From the IMG/VR virus record IMGVR_UViG_3300045747_000105, positions 1 through 35,733 of that record: a DNA stretch of 35,733 bases, one strand, 5' to 3'. The notes beneath the pieces are model-generated. The model was not told the origin of the DNA, did no database searches, and saw nothing but the letters and a program-made list of their open reading frames with translations. Both the position numbers and the translations under genes were made by a program. This document shows positions 13,048 to 19,345 of the stretch, one piece after another (positions within the stretch are counted from its first letter, which is position 1; every line of letters begins with the position of its first letter). Origin of the DNA: a virus.

Positions 13048-13554
13048 TTACTTAGACTTACCTTTACGCGAGGCGCGCTTGGGGGCTTCCTCAGCAGCTT
13101 GCTCTTCAGCAACTTCTTGCTCGGTGTACTCGCCTTGGGGCTCGACATCGCCTGGTTCGTCTTCAGTTGTGACGCGCTTGGCTTTGGGCTTGTAGGTGGA
13201 GACCCGAACAGCCTGGGTTTCGTCAAAGCTGTAACCGTCAGGGAAGTTGATTTCCACGTCAGCACCTGCCCCCAGCACTACGTCCTTGGGGAGGTAGAAG
13301 CCAGTGTTGTTGATCAACAGATAGGTGTAGCTTGCGCCACGACCAGCAGTGACGGCAGCGTGAGCCTCGACACCGTCGACGCTGAGGGTGAAGGGGATGG
13401 CCTTGGTGGGGAATGCGTACTTCAGCAACTTGTGGGAAACGCCGTCAACCGTAGCAGTCAGTGCGGGAGCGCGAGTGCGAGTGCGAGTGCGAACGGGAGC
13501 AGGAGTGGCCTCAGCAGTAGCTTCATTCTCGGTGGCGTCATTTTCGTATGTCAT
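13048..13554 (-). CDS. Acidic/basic-tailed protein, 168 aa, unknown
   Basis: First gene of the minus block. An N-terminal Thr/Ala/Glu-rich tail with R-T-R-T-R-T-R is followed by a compact beta-rich core (about 33-120), then an acidic linker (EDEPGDVEPQGEYTEQE) and a basic end EAPKRASRKGKSK. The basic end is very like that of the protein at 16939-17334 (EAPKAKRTRKG). Its promoter also shares an upstream motif with that gene. The tails suggest nucleic-acid binding or protein contacts, but no family is recognised. ATG 13554 has AGGA upstream. Confidence 0.65.
   Translation of the reverse strand: MTYENDATENEATAEATPAPVRTRTRTRAPALTATVDGVSHKLLKYAFPTKAIPFTLSVDGVEAHAAVTAGRGASYTYLLINNTGFYLPKDVVLGAGADVEINFPDGYSFDETQAVRVSTYKPKAKRVTTEDEPGDVEPQGEYTEQEVAEEQAAEEAPKRASRKGKSK
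13471..13494. repeat. 6-bp tandem repeat (GCGAGT)
   Basis: Three GCGAGT units and a fourth altered one (GCGAAC), read on the minus strand as alternating Arg-Thr in the N-terminus of the 168-aa protein. A likely slippage-prone site changing the length of the RT tract in steps of two residues. Confidence 0.7.
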
Positions 13555-13621
13555 TTGGATTGATCCTATACTATGCCTTGCGGCGGTGGGTAAGTGTCAG
13601 GGCTAATTCCCCAACAGCCTA

Positions 13622-13668
13622 ATTATAACCGGCAATAATTGGGTCGGGTAAGGTTTCTATTGTATTTC
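13622..13668 (-). promoter_or_regulatory. Early promoter of the minus block
   Basis: On the minus strand the -35 TTACCC (13651-13646), an 18-bp spacer and -10 TATAAT (13627-13622). Upstream of it lies GAAATACAATAGA (from 13668), matching GAAATACAATTAGA before the gene at 16939. It is 68 bp before the start codon at 13554, leaving a leader with small inverted repeats. Confidence 0.6.
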
Positions 13669-13780
13669 GATTGAGTTGGAGAACAGTATATATAGTTAGC
13701 TTGGTGTACGCGCGCGGGGGTAGAATTAAGGGCGATACCGAACGAAGCATTGGTACGCTTGTAGATTGTAACCAAGACAA

Positions 13781-13815
13781 AGAAAAACCCCCAATCAGCG
13801 GAAACTAATTGGGGG
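13781..13815 (-). terminator. Minus-strand intrinsic terminator in the divergent region
   Basis: CCCCCAAT (13788-13795) and ATTGGGGG (13808-13815) form an 8-bp stem. On the minus strand it is followed by TTTTTCTTTG (13787-13778). On the plus strand no U tract follows. No protein gene on the minus strand precedes it within 350 bp, so it must end a short or antisense transcript. Confidence 0.75.
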
Positions 13816-13852
13816 TCAAAGGTGGGTCGAGTTTGGCAACTGCTTACATCCC
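13781..13852 (-). ncRNA. Candidate small RNA of about 70 nt
   Basis: A perfect TATAAT on the minus strand (13864-13859, within GTCTATAATACC) would start RNA near 13852, and the terminator ends it near 13781. There is no ribosome site or credible ORF in between. The -35 region is poor (TTCGAT-like), which is the main weakness. If real, it would be divergent from, and overlap, the promoter of the small gene before the primase. Confidence 0.35.
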
Positions 13853-13863
13853 GTAGGTATTAT
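13833..13863 (+). promoter_or_regulatory. Plus-strand promoter for the primase operon
   Basis: TTGGCA (13833-13838), a 19-bp spacer, and TATTAT (13858-13863): good hexamers with a long spacer. It shares its -10 bases with the opposing TATAAT. Inverted copies GGGTCGA (13824-13830) and TCGACCC (13872-13878) flank it and may be operator half-sites. Confidence 0.5.
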
Positions 13864-13876
13864 AGACGACTTCGAC

Positions 13877-13904
13877 CCTCAATCGAAACAAATTTTAATT
13901 GAGG
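13877..13904 (+). promoter_or_regulatory. Hairpin covering the ribosome-binding site
   Basis: CCTCAAT (13877-13883) is complementary to ATTGAGG (13898-13904), and the GAGG (13901-13904) is the Shine-Dalgarno for ATG 13911. The fold would hide the ribosome site, allowing translational control of the primase operon. Confidence 0.5.
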
Positions 13905-13910
13905 TTGAAT

Positions 13911-14165
13911 ATGACGCCAAATAGAGAATTACAACTACACTTGAACGATTCAGGTGGCGAGTTTAGGTTGGAGGTCTACACCAAGCTAAACCTAATGGAA
14001 TTGACCATAGCGTTTCTGGGTACCGCCGCAGAGAATCATAGGTTTATGGGTGAATACACCCCCAGCGACGTAATAGCTATGATGGCTTTGTTTAATACAA
14101 AAAAGCTGGGCGATGGCTATACTTCCAAAGACAAAGACATGGCTAGGCAGATGGGAGAACAATAA
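13911..14165 (+). CDS. Small hypothetical protein before the primase, 84 aa
   Basis: I start at ATG 13911 (GAGG 6 bp upstream) rather than at the TTG at 13899. The product begins MTPNRELQLHLNDSGGEFRL and continues with a helix and Y-T-P-S-D-V-I-A-M-M-A-L-F-N. No family recognised. Its TAA overlaps the primase ATG by one base (TAATG), so the two are translated together. It heads the plus-strand replication operon. Confidence 0.65.
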   Translation: MTPNRELQLHLNDSGGEFRLEVYTKLNLMELTIAFLGTAAENHRFMGEYTPSDVIAMMALFNTKKLGDGYTSKDKDMARQMGEQ

Positions 14166-16261
14166 TGACTGTATCCCCTTTTGCTGTTCCATTTGGTTTA
14201 TCCAAGGGACTTGCTGAGTTAGCCAAGCGGGGGCTGACTGATGAGGTAATAGCAAGCTCCCATATTACGATAGTGAGTGGTGAGCAAGCTATCGCAGAGT
14301 TGGGGTTCTCCATAGGTCGTTGTACCTCTGAACGCATACCCTACCACGACCTGGATGGGTCGTTCCTGAAGACAGATACTAACATGATGGCCGTGCGCTA
14401 TCGCCCGCATAAGGTGCTTAGTGAGGGACAAAAGGGCAAGTATCTCTCGCCACGTGGTAGCGGTTCAGCTGCCTATCTCCCACAAGTACCCGGTATCAAC
14501 TGGGCTGAGCTAGCCCACGACGCTACCTCACCGTTGTTCGTCACTGAAGGTGAGTACAAAGCCCTGAAGGCATGCGTGGCAGGGTTCCCCACCGTAGGCT
14601 TGGGCGGGGTCAATATGACGAAGGGCAAGCACGGCATAGTTGGGCCGCTCAACAAGTTCGTGTGGGAGAGCCGCAAGGTCTACATAGTGTTTGACTGCGA
14701 TGAGGAGTCTACCCCTCACGCGCCGTTCAAGCCCCAAGTGGACAAAGCGCTGACTCAGTTCTGCGCCATGCTCTCGTTGTACAGGGCTGAGGTGTACGTA
14801 CTATATTTGGCGCGTACCCCGCAGTGGTCAGCAGGTCAGAAGATGGGCCTTGACGATTACATCGAGGCGGGTGGCACTCTTGAGGACTTGGTAGGTACAC
14901 AGTCTACCCCCACCACTGAGCCCCAGCTAGCCAAGATGATGGATAAGTACGCCATCGCTCTAGTGAACAAGCCCCACATACTTGATTTGGAAACCGGCAA
15001 CAAGTACACTACTGGGGACTTCCACAACCTTATTGAGGTGAATAAGGTTCGACCCCACCCTGAGAGCGCCAAGCGTGTAGTGAAAATCTCGCAAGACTTC
15101 ATTACTCATGATAGTCGGCCAACATTCGGCAAGTATGTCTTTGACCCGCAGAACGCGCCTGGGCTAGACCAAGAGCTTGGCGTGTACAACGAATGGCCAG
15201 GCATGCCGGTATTCCCTGTCTACAACGAAGAGCAAGAGGCTGTATTTGTAGAGTTCATGAAGAGCATGTGCGGAGAGCACTTTGACTATGTAGTGTCGTG
15301 GCTAGCGCATATAGTTCAATGCCCCTGGGAAAAGACGACCATAGCAATGCTCTGTATGAGCGACGTACAAGGGGCTGGTAAAAGTATGCTTGGGGAGATA
15401 ATGGGTGAGGTGCTTGGCGGTCCACTCTCGCAACTGTACGGCTCGATACCGTTGAGCAGAGTGGTAGACCCCAAGTTCAATGCATCTATCGCACGTAAGC
15501 TGTTCGTTCAATCCGACGAAGCCGATGAGTTCTTCAGCAATGCGGAGAGTAGACTCAAGGACTTGATTAGCTCTCCTGTAGTTATAGTTGAGCCCAAAGG
15601 CCTGGACGCCTATCCGCTGGCCAACCTGATGCGGTTGTTCATTACCACTAACAGCATGACCCCATTGAGACTCGACAAGGAGAACCGACGCTTGTTTGTA
15701 TGGAAGCCGCCGATCACTAATGCTGACGCGCGTGGCGAGTGGGGTCAATGGGTAGGTACGTCAGTGAAGATGTTGAAGAACGAAGGTGCTGCGGCAGTCA
15801 TGTATTTCCTCAAGACCTGGGATTTGACCGATTGGGACGCAACAGCACCAGTACGGCAGACAGAGGAAATGTGGGACTTGGTGGAGGCATCCCCGACCAA
15901 GTCGCAGTCGGTAGCAGAGGCATTCTATGAGCGTCTGGTTGGAGACGGACTAGATTGGGTGTTTGTATCCAGTGACTTCACCAAATTGAACGATAAGCTA
16001 TGGCCTAAGTTCAAGTCTTTGGTTACCAATGCTGGCGGCGGCAAGTATCGGTACAATTACAGCGATGGGCGTACCAAGTACGGGTACATATACGACTTCA
16101 CTGGCGAGGTGGCGTGGGAGAAAACTACAGAGGGCAAAAAGGTGAAGGCAGGGGCCATAGTCAAGGATGAGGCTATGATTCGAGGCAAGCTGGCCATGGA
16201 CGTATACCACGAGTTGTTCGGCGCCATAGTGGGGCAGGGACATCAATCAAATAAGTATTGA
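14165..16261 (+). CDS. TOPRIM primase / SF3 helicase fusion
   Basis: A 698-aa replication protein. TOPRIM motifs are FVTEGEYKALKA (TEGE at 127-130) and IVFDCDE (D177, D179). The C-terminal half is a D5/DUF5906-type superfamily 3 helicase: Walker A SDVQGAGKS (399-407), acidic QSDEADEF (449-456), and the sensor stretch LFITTNSMTPLRLDKENRRL. It primes and unwinds DNA for the family A polymerase encoded on the other strand. The gene ends in TGA, but the frame continues open for 34 more codons through an iteron-like array (see next entry). The polymerase and primase being in divergent operons puts the control region between them. Confidence 0.9.
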   Translation: MTVSPFAVPFGLSKGLAELAKRGLTDEVIASSHITIVSGEQAIAELGFSIGRCTSERIPYHDLDGSFLKTDTNMMAVRYRPHKVLSEGQKGKYLSPRGSGSAAYLPQVPGINWAELAHDATSPLFVTEGEYKALKACVAGFPTVGLGGVNMTKGKHGIVGPLNKFVWESRKVYIVFDCDEESTPHAPFKPQVDKALTQFCAMLSLYRAEVYVLYLARTPQWSAGQKMGLDDYIEAGGTLEDLVGTQSTPTTEPQLAKMMDKYAIALVNKPHILDLETGNKYTTGDFHNLIEVNKVRPHPESAKRVVKISQDFITHDSRPTFGKYVFDPQNAPGLDQELGVYNEWPGMPVFPVYNEEQEAVFVEFMKSMCGEHFDYVVSWLAHIVQCPWEKTTIAMLCMSDVQGAGKSMLGEIMGEVLGGPLSQLYGSIPLSRVVDPKFNASIARKLFVQSDEADEFFSNAESRLKDLISSPVVIVEPKGLDAYPLANLMRLFITTNSMTPLRLDKENRRLFVWKPPITNADARGEWGQWVGTSVKMLKNEGAAAVMYFLKTWDLTDWDATAPVRQTEEMWDLVEASPTKSQSVAEAFYERLVGDGLDWVFVSSDFTKLNDKLWPKFKSLVTNAGGGKYRYNYSDGRTKYGYIYDFTGEVAWEKTTEGKKVKAGAIVKDEAMIRGKLAMDVYHELFGAIVGQGHQSNKY

Positions 16262-16366
16262 GGATTACGGTTTATTACTGAGCCAGAGGGCTGGCCAGTA
16301 ATGGTGTTTCCAGTGGAGATTACTGAGATTACTGGTATTACTGGTAAGAAAATAATTAAAGCGTAA
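16262..16366 (+). other. Open in-frame continuation of the primase after its TGA
   Basis: Past TGA 16259-16261 the same frame reads GLRFITEPEGWPVMVFPVEI and then T-E-I-T-G-I-T-G-K-K-I-I-K-A before TAA 16364-16366. The text is protein-like and the 9-bp repeats are in phase with codons. It may be an ancestral C-terminus lost by a nonsense change, or a read-through extension. ATG 16301 could also give a 21-aa peptide, but without a clear ribosome site. Confidence 0.35.
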
Positions 16367-16431
16367 GAAATACAAGAGCGTTTTTTATTTAGAGCGAGCT
16401 TTCTGAACCAGTAATCCAGTAATCCAGTAAT
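16274..16431. repeat. Iteron-like ATTACTG array, candidate replication origin
   Basis: Eight copies of ATTACTG or its complement CAGTAAT: 16274, then 16296 (inverted), 16319, 16328, 16337 (exact 9-bp period), and inverted 16409, 16417, 16425 (exact 8-bp period). The two triplets form an inverted pair separated by an A/T-rich stretch with a T6 run. Tandem phased repeats, A/T-rich DNA and a primase-helicase gene just upstream are the usual ingredients of an origin. A transcription terminator in the T-rich part is possible too. Confidence 0.55.
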
Positions 16432-16624
16432 TTTCATCGAGTTTTTAGTGGTTTTCCTGGCCTTTTGTGCTGTTTATCAGCCATGTCAAGCAATCACGGC
16501 ATGTTGTGCCCAACAGCAGCCCATGCCTGCCACAGCCCAAGCCCCCCAATAACCCTATAAGCCAGTCTACTATGAACTCCACAACCGCCTTGAGATGTCT
16601 CAGAATCGCTTCATACAGCGCATT

Positions 16625-16660
16625 CGCTATCTTACGCTAACCAGTCGCTAAAAGACGCTA
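16625..16660. repeat. Four helically phased CGCTA sites
   Basis: CGCTA occurs at 16625, 16635, 16646 and 16656, spaced 10, 11 and 10 bp, three of them as CGCTAA. This is one turn of B-DNA per repeat, as expected for cooperative binding of a protein to one face. It lies in the 677-bp non-coding region (16262-16938), about 180-215 bp before the strong promoter. Confidence 0.5.
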
Positions 16661-16699
16661 ACTACTAATCACACGTAGCCCATAGTTTTTGGCTAAACA

Positions 16700-16762
16700 C
16701 TATCAGCATCCTGGTTGTGGTAGGAAAATACAATTAGACGCAAGCTCCGAATCAGAGTATGT
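16700..16762 (+). promoter_or_regulatory. Upstream copy of a duplicated promoter module
   Basis: CTATCAGCA (16700-16708), 17 bp, AAATACAATTAGAC (16726-16739), then a spacer to a weak -10 (GTATGTG, from 16757). The same two blocks with the same 17-bp gap occur 107 bp downstream with a perfect -10. A palindrome ATGCGCGCAT (16770-16779) follows. Confidence 0.45.
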
Positions 16763-16806
16763 GTCATGCATGCGCGCATCGCGCGTTTCTGCTAGTCGTG
16801 CTTGGG

Positions 16807-16869
16807 CTATCAGCACACAAATCGTGATAGCGAAATACAATTAGACTTCAGCGAAATCTGGCGTATAAT
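16807..16869 (+). promoter_or_regulatory. Strong sigma70-type promoter for the 131-aa protein
   Basis: CTATCAGCA (16807-16815), 17 bp, AAATACAATTAGAC (16833-16846). Its TTAGAC (16841-16846) is the -35, followed by a 17-bp spacer and TATAAT (16864-16869). The leader downstream holds three TGTAAC(T) repeats and a Shine-Dalgarno (TAAGGA). Confidence 0.75.
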
Positions 16870-16900
16870 TGGTATCAGCGGTCAGGAATTAGCCTCCCGC

Positions 16901-16921
16901 TGTAACTTGTAACTTGTAACA
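16901..16921 (+). repeat. Triple 7-bp direct repeat in the mRNA leader
   Basis: TGTAACT, TGTAACT, TGTAACA in tandem, starting about 25 bp after the predicted RNA start and ending just before the ribosome site. It could be an operator or a translational-repressor site. Confidence 0.5.
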
Positions 16922-16938
16922 ATGTAAGGAAATCAATC

Positions 16939-17334
16939 ATGTCATACCGTCTCATCACCAAGGCCACTCTCACACTCAACAACAATGAGTCCATCGTAGA
17001 CGTCCGGGCCTACGCAGCCCCCAAGGGCGCATCGGTCGGAGAGTTCAGCCTCAATGGCGAATCCACCCCGTTCAAGCTCACCGGCGGACAAGGCCGAGGC
17101 ACCGTGGTTCGCTGCTACATGTACTTCATGCTGGATGAGGTATCAGCCTACATCGAGATCAACAAGGACCAACTCACGGAGCTCAAGGCAGGCAACCATG
17201 CTCGTGTGTATACCCAAGCCAAGGTCGTAGATATGATCGAGCAGGTCGTGGCCCAAGAGCAAGCAGTAGAGCCGGTGGTTGCTGAAGCACCCAAGGCCAA
17301 GCGCACACGCAAGGGCGCAGCAGTAGCAGCCTGA
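16939..17334 (+). CDS. Basic-tailed small protein, 131 aa, unknown
   Basis: The core (1-105) is beta-rich, beginning MSYRLITKATLTLNNNESIV, with VDVRAYAAPKG and a helix near DQLTELKAG. The last 25 residues are an Ala/Glu/Val linker and a basic end EAPKAKRTRKGAAVAA resembling the tail of the 168-aa protein at 13048-13554. It has a monocistronic arrangement: a strong promoter, repeats in the leader, a good ribosome site, and a terminator just after the stop. That implies high and separately controlled expression, as for a DNA-binding or early regulatory protein. No family recognised. Confidence 0.65.
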   Translation: MSYRLITKATLTLNNNESIVDVRAYAAPKGASVGEFSLNGESTPFKLTGGQGRGTVVRCYMYFMLDEVSAYIEINKDQLTELKAGNHARVYTQAKVVDMIEQVVAQEQAVEPVVAEAPKAKRTRKGAAVAA

Positions 17335-17342
17335 GCAGGCTG

Positions 17343-17403
17343 GTGGGGTGTAGCCCCACACTAACCCCCAAGCCCCCACTGCCAAGCGCACTGGGGGCTT
17401 TCC
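17343..17403 (+). terminator. Double hairpin terminator
   Basis: A first small hairpin GTGGGG/CCCCAC (17343-17359) is followed by AAGCCCCCA (17370-17378) paired with TGGGGGCTT (17392-17400) and TTTCC. It ends the 131-aa gene transcript. The remaining 228 bp to the terminase genes are non-coding. Confidence 0.7.
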
Positions 17404-17419
17404 TGCGCCCCAGCACCCA

Positions 17420-17490
17420 CATGCTCATGCTCATGCCCATGCCCACAACACACATGCCCACATGTGCTGTGGGTTGATGTGTGTGCTGTG
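17420..17490. repeat. CATGCY tandem repeat and self-complementary tract
   Basis: Four hexamers CATGCT, CATGCT, CATGCC, CATGCC run from 17420, followed by CCCACAACACACATG and CATGTGCTGTGGG, which can pair imperfectly, and then alternating TG. No gene is present. It looks like a structured spacer between early and late transcription units. Confidence 0.5.
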
Positions 17491-17595
17491 CTCTGTATTT
17501 TGATGAATCGGCGGGTGGGGGTGACGAAAAGATAGACTGGACCCAGAAATCAACTGGGACAACTTTGCCACACACACCCTCAACTAAAATATTCC

Positions 17596-17629
17596 TTTAC
17601 TTGTGTCCAAATCCAGCCTATAATCGCGC
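17596..17629 (+). promoter_or_regulatory. Late promoter P1 before the terminase genes
   Basis: TTTACT (17596-17601), a 17-bp spacer and TATAAT (17619-17624). The pattern TTTACTT-N13-GCCTATAATCGCGC recurs exactly at 24875-24908. The ATG of the next gene lies 7 bp after the -10, at the expected RNA start, so the mRNA would be leaderless or nearly so. Confidence 0.75.
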
Positions 17630-17631
17630 CT

Positions 17632-18033
17632 ATGAGCAATCCACTTGCCAATACCCCACTCGATGAGTCCCTGACTGAAGCTGAATATGAGAAGTTCTAT
17701 GTAGCTTCCCAAGTACAGGAACAGGCGGCGATGGAGACATTGCTCTCCAAAGGTCTGTATGGGGATAAACTGCCAAAGGTTCTCAAGAGCCAGAAGGCGG
17801 CCAACGCATTCCAGCACGCATTTGAGCTTATTGGGGGTGTCCCCCGACTTGCCCTGTGGGCGGACAAGAACCCCAGCGCGTTCTTTGCCCTGTACAGCAA
17901 GCTAATCCCCTCCACCGTCCAGGCCCAGGTGCAGTCCACCATCACTATCAACGCTCCGTGGATGGACCCCAACAGACTCAAGTATATGGACTCTAACACT
18001 ATTGAGTTGCCGGAGCCAAAGAGTGGCGATTGA
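17632..18033 (+). CDS. Terminase small subunit-like protein
   Basis: A 133-aa protein directly before the large terminase and overlapping it. The core AFQHAFELIGGVPRLALW followed by F-F-A-L-Y-S-K-L-I-P and V-Q-S-T-I-T-I-N-A-P-W is the arrangement I know from podovirus small terminase subunits of this kind. The small subunit recognises the packaging site and regulates the large-subunit ATPase. There is no Shine-Dalgarno; the start codon lies at the predicted RNA start of promoter P1, suggesting leaderless translation. Confidence 0.7.
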   Translation: MSNPLANTPLDESLTEAEYEKFYVASQVQEQAAMETLLSKGLYGDKLPKVLKSQKAANAFQHAFELIGGVPRLALWADKNPSAFFALYSKLIPSTVQAQVQSTITINAPWMDPNRLKYMDSNTIELPEPKSGD

Positions 18034-19345
18034 ATACCAGCCACGAGAGTGGTTCATACCCTTCCATAACCGCCATCAGCGGTTTGCAAGCATGAACACC
18101 CATCGGCGGGCCGGCAAGACGGTGGCGTTGGTCAACGACTGCATATATGGCGCCCTGCAGTGCTCACTCCGTAAGCCTCAGTTGGCCTACATTGGCCCAA
18201 CGTACACCCAGGCCAAACGTATCGCGTGGACGTACTTGAAGGACTACGCTGAACCGTACCTGGCCAAGCCACCGCAGGAGTCAGAACTGAAGCTCACGCT
18301 GAAGAACGACGCCACTATTCATGTGCTAGGTGCCGACAACGCTGACGCGCTACGGGGTATGTATTTGGACGGCACCGTCAATGACGAGTACGCCATGTGG
18401 CGGCCATCAGTGTTCAGCCAGGTCATCCGACCTGCCTTGTCAGACCGTAATGGTTGGAGTGTATTCGCTTCCACACCCCGTGGTAAAAATTTATTCTACG
18501 ACCTGCACCGCCAGGCAGAGTCCAACCCCAAGGAGTGGTTCCACCTGACCCTCCAGGCCAGCACCTCGGGAATCATCAACCTGCACGAGTTGGACGACTT
18601 GCGGAAGATGATGGACCCAGAGGAGTTTGCCCAAGAGTATGAGTGCTCGTTCGACGCAGCCCTCAAGGGGGCTATCTTCGCCAAGGAAGTGGACGAAATG
18701 TTCGCAGAGAACAGGTTCCACACTGTCGATCTGCCCACGTTGTATGACCCCAACCTGCCAACCCACTTCGCATTCGACCTGGGGTTCACTGACGCAACTG
18801 TCTGCATAGCATGGCAGGAACAGCGTGGCCGGCGAGTCATCATTAAGTGCACCGCCACCACTGGCCAGGACATCTTCTACCACATTGAAGAGCTTCACTC
18901 GTTCAGCGGTGAGATTGGCGATGTGTGGCTACCGCATGACGCCCGAGCAAAGAACTTGCAAACGGGCAAGTCGGTCGTGGAGCAGTTCCTCAGCGAGGGC
19001 ATCCGCCCACGGATTGTACCATCCCACAAGGTCAGAGACGGTATCAGTGCATGCCGTAAGGTGTTCCCGTCAGTGTGGATTGAGGAAGCCCACACAGGAG
19101 AGCTTATCGAGGCGCTCAAGAGCTACAGGCGCGAGTGGAATGACGACTTGGGCATGTTCTCCGACAGGCCGGTCCATGATTGGGCGTCCGACTACGCTGA
19201 CGTGTTCCGATACTTTGCCTTGGTTTCCCAAGCAAACGACAAGGTATCTTCGTCCAAAGACGCTGACGACTCCAATGAGTTCTCCTTAGAGAACCTGTTC
19301 ACTGACAACGAGTCTCGGCGATCACATATACAGAGGATTGCGTAA
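18023..19345 (+). CDS. Terminase large subunit
   Basis: A 440-aa packaging motor started at GTG 18023, which has GGAG 7 bp upstream; an in-frame TTG at 18002 lacks this. The ATPase has Walker A THRRAGKT (26-33), GPTYTQAKRIAW and the acidic V-N-D-E-Y-A-M-W. The RNase H-like nuclease has AFDLGFTDA, L-P-H-D-A-R-A and the terminal DWASDYADVFRY with its metal-binding Asp. It cuts concatemers and pumps DNA through the portal. It overlaps the small subunit by 11 bp and the portal by 1 bp. Confidence 0.95.
   Translation: MAIEYQPREWFIPFHNRHQRFASMNTHRRAGKTVALVNDCIYGALQCSLRKPQLAYIGPTYTQAKRIAWTYLKDYAEPYLAKPPQESELKLTLKNDATIHVLGADNADALRGMYLDGTVNDEYAMWRPSVFSQVIRPALSDRNGWSVFASTPRGKNLFYDLHRQAESNPKEWFHLTLQASTSGIINLHELDDLRKMMDPEEFAQEYECSFDAALKGAIFAKEVDEMFAENRFHTVDLPTLYDPNLPTHFAFDLGFTDATVCIAWQEQRGRRVIIKCTATTGQDIFYHIEELHSFSGEIGDVWLPHDARAKNLQTGKSVVEQFLSEGIRPRIVPSHKVRDGISACRKVFPSVWIEEAHTGELIEALKSYRREWNDDLGMFSDRPVHDWASDYADVFRYFALVSQANDKVSSSKDADDSNEFSLENLFTDNESRRSHIQRIA

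Noticed and set aside
9660-16366. Genome-wide recoding of TGA as an amino acid
   Set aside because: Many genes end in TGA with precise ATGA overlaps onto the next start, which works only if TGA is a stop; at most local read-through is possible.
16770-16779. Palindrome ATGCGCGCAT as an attachment site
   Set aside because: No integrase gene or second copy in the window; it is more likely part of the control region.
16262-16938. tRNA or protein genes in the large non-coding region
   Set aside because: No cloverleaf was found by eye, and short frames lack ribosome sites apart from the primase continuation; the content is repeats and promoters.
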